Below are positions 58,952 through 64,000 of a stretch of DNA of 64,000 bases, in pieces (position 1 is the first letter of the stretch; the number at the start of each line of letters is the position of its first letter). The DNA comes from Macrophomina tecta (lineage: Eukaryota > Ascomycota > Dothideomycetes > Botryosphaeriales > Botryosphaeriaceae). The notes beneath the pieces were generated by a model. That model worked only from the letters and a program-made list of their open reading frames with translations, made no database searches and was not told the DNA's origin. The position numbers and the translations under genes were made by a program. The DNA lies in assembly GCA_024180945.1 (NCBI GenBank), contig JAKSGN010000005.1, forward strand, positions 3,844,001-3,908,000. Direction: 5' to 3'.

Positions 58952-60019
58952 TTAGGCAGACGGCAGCTTCTCGAGCTTGAGACCTTTCTCCTTCACCCAG
59001 GCGGGATCAAGAAGCTTATCCTTCGCCGCGTAGAGATGCTTGTAAGCCGTACGAATGGTGCCGTCACTCACACCTGCGACAGGTGCAATCTCCTTTGGAG
59101 TCAAGGGTTGCTCGACCAAGTGGCTGATCATGTAGATGCAAGCAGCGACTGCGGAGAGGGGCGAGCGACCAGCCAAGGCGCCTTGCTTGACCATCTCCTC
59201 TGCCAGGCGCTGGGCCAACATCTGCACGCGGTTGTCCAAGCCGAGCTGGTTGCAGTAGCGAGCACACAGCTCGGGGGGCGAAGTGGCCTCCTTCGATTTG
59301 TAGGCATCGCCCGCCATAACCAAACCACCATTTCCGAGAATATTGCCCGACCGATTCTGCGCATTGAAGAACTTGTCCAAAGACTTGAAGATTCGGCCGA
59401 TTTCCTTCTTGGAAACACCAGTCAACTCATGAAGCTCGCGGAAAGAGCGGCCTTGCTGGGCCTGTCGACATGCCAGGAACAAACACCCCGCAACTATGGA
59501 CTCCAAGGCCTTGCCCTTGAAGCCCTTCGAGTCGTCCGTCATCTTGTACATGTGCTTCGCGGTGTCGCTGACCGTGTGAGGGAGAAGCCAACGATCGCAC
59601 CATTGACCGATCAGCTTGTAGGCTTGCATGAGCGACTTGTTGCTCTTGTCGGTGCCGGACTTGTTCTGCGCACGGTTGAGCTCACGGCTCTTGGCTCCGT
59701 CAGTGTAAGAGATGTTCGTTGCCAACTGCGAGCCGTTAAGGAGAGGGTTAGCGGCGTCACCGACACGCGAAGGGTCGTCGCCATTCTGGTCGTCGTTCGA
59801 GAACGTTCTCCACTCAGATCGAGTGTCGACAACACGAGCTGAGAGCACCAGGCCGCAGGATCCGCAAACAGTATCGCCGCTGGAGAACTCTTCGATCAGA
59901 TTCGGAGGCTGCTCCTTGCAATCGGGGCAAATCATGTGGATGTTGAAGTTGTCCACATACTCCTCCTCCTGCTTGGCGGAGCTGTGCATCATAGGCACTT
60001 CACCTGGGGAGAGGGCCAT
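58952..60019 (-). CDS. SUA7: Transcription initiation factor TFIIB
   Basis: A single exon of 355 residues from MALSPGEVPM (60019); a longer in-frame start at 60130 adds 37 residues that look like leader. The zinc ribbon has Cys-31, Cys-34, Cys-52 and Cys-55 (CPDC and CGSC). It is followed by the B-reader region with SEWRTFSNDD. Two cyclin repeats follow: about 135-215 (LIGQWCDRWLLPH, CLFLACRQAQQGRSFRELHE) and 245-335 (ARYCNQLGLDNRVQMLAQRL, AVAACIYMISHLVEQPLTPK). It bridges TBP at the promoter and RNA polymerase II and sets the start site. It diverges from the ATP14 gene, with 720 bases between start codons. Confidence 0.96.
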   Translation of the reverse strand: MALSPGEVPMMHSSAKQEEEYVDNFNIHMICPDCKEQPPNLIEEFSSGDTVCGSCGLVLSARVVDTRSEWRTFSNDDQNGDDPSRVGDAANPLLNGSQLATNISYTDGAKSRELNRAQNKSGTDKSNKSLMQAYKLIGQWCDRWLLPHTVSDTAKHMYKMTDDSKGFKGKALESIVAGCLFLACRQAQQGRSFRELHELTGVSKKEIGRIFKSLDKFFNAQNRSGNILGNGGLVMAGDAYKSKEATSPPELCARYCNQLGLDNRVQMLAQRLAEEMVKQGALAGRSPLSAVAACIYMISHLVEQPLTPKEIAPVAGVSDGTIRTAYKHLYAAKDKLLDPAWVKEKGLKLEKLPSA

Positions 60020-60739
60020 GGTGCTCAGTGAGGCAGGCTCTGGCGCGAAGAGGTGGAGAGCGAAGGCTTGCTTGTCCGAGAGGCCTATAGGGAGTGAAGG
60101 GCGCGCTGAGGCTCTGGGAATGTAATACAAGCAACCTCGCTGTGGCGGAGAAGAGACCGTGCCTGGGTCGTTCTACGGCGTTTGGCGCAGCGGCACGCAG
60201 GTAATCGTGTCAGCGGTGCCGGCGGACCACGGTAATCGCTAGGAGAGTGAACACTGGCTTCCTCCCAGCGACGGCAGCAACAACGTTCTACGGCGGACGA
60301 CGAGTTGTGACAGGGTCGAGTCGGGTTGTGGTTGCGGTCCAGGACAAAGAACAGAAGAGGCGATAGGCATGAAGCAACGGGCATGTCGGCGGCGGGAGCC
60401 TGAAGAGATGACTAAGCGACACGTGTTTCCGAGTTGATTTGCATGCAGAACAAATTCGAAAGAACAGAATGCGATGATGGAGAAAAGTATTTGGCGCATG
60501 GTTTGAGCGCAAAAAGGTGTACAGAGCTCTTGCTATCGTGTATGCTCCTCTATTGTGATAATAATAGCAGCGCTTCGCTGCGCGTTCACGCAGCAGCAAT
60601 GTTGTGGAGGTGAGGCTACCATTTTCCCCCGGAGAAATGCCGGGCACCCGGACGCGCGAAGGAAGTTCAACTTCGACCCTCCGGCATCGCCTCGACGACG
60701 GAGCTCCATCACGAGAAGCAACACCACCCCCGCGTCATC
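60020..60739. promoter_or_regulatory. Divergent promoter TFIIB/ATP14
   Basis: Both promoters and leaders lie in this 720-base gap. No TATA box stands out. Confidence 0.45.
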
Positions 60740-61233
60740 ATGCTTGCTCAGACAATCAGGGCTTCTGTGAGTTGTCCTGTCGCTGCCATTGACGAGATTG
60801 ATACTGACTGCGTTGCTCAGCGCCTCTCGGTCGGCCGTCTGGCCCAGCGCAATGCCGTCATGGCGCGCCGTACCTACCTCACGCCTACGGCTGTCCGCCA
60901 AGGTATACCGATCCCTCAATGGCGCTGTGCAGCTGCACATGGCTGACAATTGCGTCAATTCCAGCCGATCTTGTCCAGGACATGTACCTGCGCGAGCTGA
61001 AGAACTACAAGCCCACGCCCACCAAGCCCACCGATGCCGAGGGTCACGTCCAGAAGTTCTCCGTCCCACAGCCGCCGGCGTCGCCCGAAGAGAGCGACCT
61101 TGCTAGCGGATTGAAGGAGTACGAGGCTCAGCAGGTCGAGGTTGAGGGTCAGTCGGCTACCGGCGAGACCGCCGCTGTGGAGGAGGATTGGTTTGAGGAG
61201 GAGGAGGAGGAGGCGGCTGGCGCTGCCCACTAA
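60740..61233 (+). CDS. ATP14: ATP synthase subunit h, mitochondrial
   Basis: Three exons (60740-60766, 60821-60902, 60965-61233) encode 125 residues. The start MLAQTIRAS and the Arg-rich segment RLSVGRLAQRNAVMARRTYL form a mitochondrial presequence, with cleavage likely near residue 30. The mature part begins ADLVQDMYLRELKNYKPTP, the hallmark of fungal subunit h, followed by VQKFSVPQPPASPEE and an acidic C-terminus with a Glu run. Subunit h belongs to the peripheral stalk of F1Fo ATP synthase at the inner membrane. The introns are GTGAGT...CTCAG and GTATAC...TCCAG. Confidence 0.95.
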
Positions 61234-63238
61234 GTGTCGGGATAATCGATTGTACAAAACACCCCGTCGGCCGTCTCGTAACGCAATTGAGGCAGTGACG
61301 CTCCGCCAGGAAGCTCTTCCAGCACTCGATTAGGTTATTAAATGGTCAATTTCCTTCGTCCATCTGAAAGTATCTCCAAAATCAAGATCCACGCGTAGGG
61401 ACCTTCAAAGCGTACTCTCTGCTATCCACTTTGGCATCAATTGCAGCAGCAACCGGCAGTACGCGGCCATTTACAGCAAACATGTAGAGTTGCGGGTTGA
61501 GGCGCCTTTAAAGGACAGTGCGCAACAGCTCCAACAATGATATCTCGGTTCTGGGCGCGCATGGAACAGATCGCTTCTGGAAAATAACAGGGGCAGTCGA
61601 CAGCATCAGCAATATGCAAGATTGACGCCGAAACAGTGCAACGGTAAACGCAATACTACGTGTGGGAGCTTCAGCATACATCCAGATATTTCTCTAGTAG
61701 GAGTGACAAGGCACAGTTGTACGCGGTGGAAAGTTTCGACGTCTAACGGCAAATACCTCTTGCAGTACTCCTGATACTGACCTGTTACTTCGTGTCCGGG
61801 ACTCAAGCAGCCAACGTCGCGAATTGTTGGCGTCGTGGTCGAGATGTGCGGCTTACTCCACCAACTTGCAATACAGTCAGCGGCCAGTCGGAGCAATTTC
61901 CGTGGAATATTCCATTGGCCTGATCGAGGTTCTGCGTCGTTTAAGTTGGTGATCTTCATCCTCTTATATTGTACGCGGCTGCGAGGCGGATCACTGGGCA
62001 GCACGCTCGCGGCTAACGGCCATGCGCCACAGCGTCGACCCGGAGCACCGACACCAGGCTAGGTGGACACCAACGTGGCCGGCTGGAGCTTGGCTCATGG
62101 CAGCAGTGTGGTGACAACGGCCGTGCTCGCCTCTCGTATCGCGCGCCTCGGCGAGCCGCCCACGAGATTTTAATGGCAGGGCTGGGGGTGGGCGGTGCTG
62201 CACGGGAGCTCGTGGGCACTTCCGAGAGCGCCGAATGGGCGGCCGTCCTGAAATCGAAACTACGCAATCGCGCTGGAATGGCTGCCCGCTGTCCCAGGCG
62301 CGCAGGCGAACGGTGCGAGCGCAGAACTACTGCACACAACAATTTCTCGCCTTGGCCCTAGCCCCAAAGGAGCGCGCGGCAGCAACGGCGGGCGGCAGGC
62401 ATTAGGGGAGAGGCAAGAGGAGGCCTTGTAGCCGACCAGCACGCAAATGCGGCGAATACGGCGTAAAGGCTGCGGAAAGCGTCGATCCTGGGCAAGACAG
62501 CGCTCGGCGGGACCTTTTGCGGCGCCATGAGTGGCCAGTAGCACTTCTCAATTCTTATTTTTGGACGCCAGCCCGCAGCGGGCTTCAGATCTTAGGTGAA
62601 CGCCCGCCGCCCGTGTCTGTGACGCAGGGAGGAGCTGCGAGGCCAATTTGCGCATCTGTTTCAACCAACCTCCAGCGAGCTACCCTATCGCGCCGTCAGC
62701 CAGCCTGCTTTCCCACCGCTCCCCTCCGCACAGTCGCTCCCAGTGCTGCTGCTGGCCCAAGGCACCCGCCTCCCGACCCTCGTTGCTCCCCACCACCGCT
62801 CGCTGCTCTCACACCGCGCCTACAGCCTCCTCCAGGACCGAGACCCACCAACGCGTGAGCCCACCCTAGCCCAGGTTCCTGCCAGGCAGCCAGCTCCTCA
62901 CGGCTTTGCGCAATCTGTTATCTCCCCTCTGAAGCTTCCCGCCTCCCAAACCCGCCAACCCTGAACGCGCGGCTGCTCCAGCTCACCACTGTCCAAGTCG
63001 TTGCAGACGATCCTCGAGCGCAACCCGCGAATCCCTGTTCGCCCGGCTGCGCCATTGCGCTCGATCTCGTCCATCCTCCTTCTGGCTCCCTCGGGCGGGG
63101 ATCACCCTTCGTTATCAGCTCACCTGGTCTGTCGCCGGAGGATGGAGAGTTGGAGCTAGCTCTTGTCTCAGAACCCTACCCTGCGCACCGAGCCGCATTC
63201 CTGGCCGCCCATTCCATATCGATAACCACCGTTCCACA
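61234..63238. other. 2 kb gene-free stretch with pyrimidine-rich leader
   Basis: No coding region supported. The last 600 bases are C/T-rich and probably hold the promoter and leader of the right-end gene. A frame at 62517-62858 is Pro/Arg-rich and looks spurious. Confidence 0.5.
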
Positions 63239-64000
63239 ATGGCGGCTGCAAGCATGGCCACCGCCAGCAGTTCAACAAGCCCACTCATTGGGAGGGACCG
63301 GAGCATATCAGACGCTGCGGCTGCGCACAACGTTACCGTCGAAGACCCGCGACCGCCCGAAGCCGTGCACCTCCCCCGCTCGGCAAGCTACACCTACTTT
63401 CCCCCAGTCAAGGATCTCGAGTACGACGACTCGTCCGTCGTGGAGCTTAAGGGCAGGATTTCCGAGGCGGACTTGCGATCGTCGAGAGATGAGGATTCGC
63501 CTTACTCTTCCTCCGGAGGCTCGACCCCAGAAAACGAACCCGCTGACCCTCCCGACCCGAAGCCGACTCTGCCGGTAGATCCGCCGCCGCAACGCTCGAG
63601 GCTCTCCCGTTTTTTCTCTTCATCCCGCGAACCCTTGACTTTGGGCGGCCAGGCGAAGGAGGAGGCTAAGGACAAGAACAACACGCGCAAGGAGTTGCAG
63701 AAGGAGGCTCCGAAGCAGCTTCAGAAGCAGCCGCCGAAAGAGGCACAAAGAGGATCCCAGAAAAATCCTCGGGACAACAACTCTAAGCAACCCTCGAATC
63801 AACCCACAGCTGAGACGCAGAAACAGACCCCGAAACAGATACCTAAGAACACAACGAAAGAGGCGTTGCAGGAGGCATCGAAGGAAGCCGTCAAGCAGGC
63901 ATCTTCGGAGAAGCCGAAAGCTGCCGCGAAAGAGGGTTCCCGAGAATTTTTGAAAGGATCACCGCCGAAACCACAGACTGAAAAGGATCAGGAGAGGGAA
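63239..64000 (+). CDS. Low-complexity protein, 3' end outside window
   Basis: An ATG at 63239 opens a frame with no stop through the window end, giving at least 254 residues. The start MAAASMATASSSTS is followed by GRDRSISDAAAAH, a segment with ASYTYFPPVKDLEYDDS and a Ser/Pro/Glu-rich part. A basic patch with RLSRFFSSS precedes a long Lys/Gln/Glu-rich stretch of loosely repeated KE-, PKQ- and QK-type units (about 150-254). It looks disordered or coiled. The protein is not recognised. The long pyrimidine-rich leader and codon bias support a real gene. The function may lie in the missing part. Confidence 0.65.
   Translation, partial: MAAASMATASSSTSPLIGRDRSISDAAAAHNVTVEDPRPPEAVHLPRSASYTYFPPVKDLEYDDSSVVELKGRISEADLRSSRDEDSPYSSSGGSTPENEPADPPDPKPTLPVDPPPQRSRLSRFFSSSREPLTLGGQAKEEAKDKNNTRKELQKEAPKQLQKQPPKEAQRGSQKNPRDNNSKQPSNQPTAETQKQTPKQIPKNTTKEALQEASKEAVKQASSEKPKAAAKEGSREFLKGSPPKPQTEKDQERE

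Overview
The window is nuclear DNA of a filamentous ascomycete (Pezizomycotina). Genes are 0.5-3 kb long and lie on both strands. They carry short GT-AG introns of about 50-130 nt, and several introns show a fungal branch point such as TACTAAC. The families are fungal: LysM secreted protein, HET-domain relic, F-box/2EXR proteins, DEF1, ATP synthase subunit h and a metallothionein-like protein. The style fits Dothideomycetes, but that is a weak inference. No ribosomal RNA, confident tRNA, CRISPR array or intact transposon was seen.

Left part (1-25 kb) is accessory in character: a broken F-box/LRR-like gene (minus), a triple-LysM secreted protein, a 12-TM MFS transporter, a fungal multi-TM protein, a formate/nitrite-family channel with a His-rich tail, a 2EXR/F-box-like protein, an unknown membrane protein, the DEF1 homologue, a decayed HET-domain gene and a secreted HEXXH metalloprotease. 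Wide gene-free gaps separate them.

Middle and right part (25-64 kb) is mostly housekeeping: AP-2 alpha adaptin, a tiny three-exon Cys-rich metallothionein-like gene, BRF1 (TFIIIB), an orphan P450, a PHD-finger protein, a mitochondrial class III CoA-transferase divergently paired with riboflavin synthase, a conserved six-exon protein of unknown function, PRMT1/HMT1, a large F-box protein with an acidic run, a UFD1-domain protein with a Cys/His-rich C-terminal half, an F-box-like protein ending in a Cys-rich zinc module split over short exons, TFIIB, ATP synthase subunit h (ATP14), and the 5' part of a low-complexity gene running off the right end.

The genes do not form an obvious pathway cluster. 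Several are head-to-head pairs that may share promoters: CoA-transferase/RIB5 (240 bp), UFD1-like/F-box-zinc (445 bp) and TFIIB/ATP14 (720 bp). Intron-exon models were built by hand from frame continuity, splice consensus and family similarity. Each model's summed exon length is a multiple of three. No wholly new system was found. The points most worth a second look are the metallothionein-like mini-gene, the two decayed genes, the UFD1-zinc architecture, the Gly-to-Ser change in the PRMT1 cofactor loop and the conserved unknown protein.
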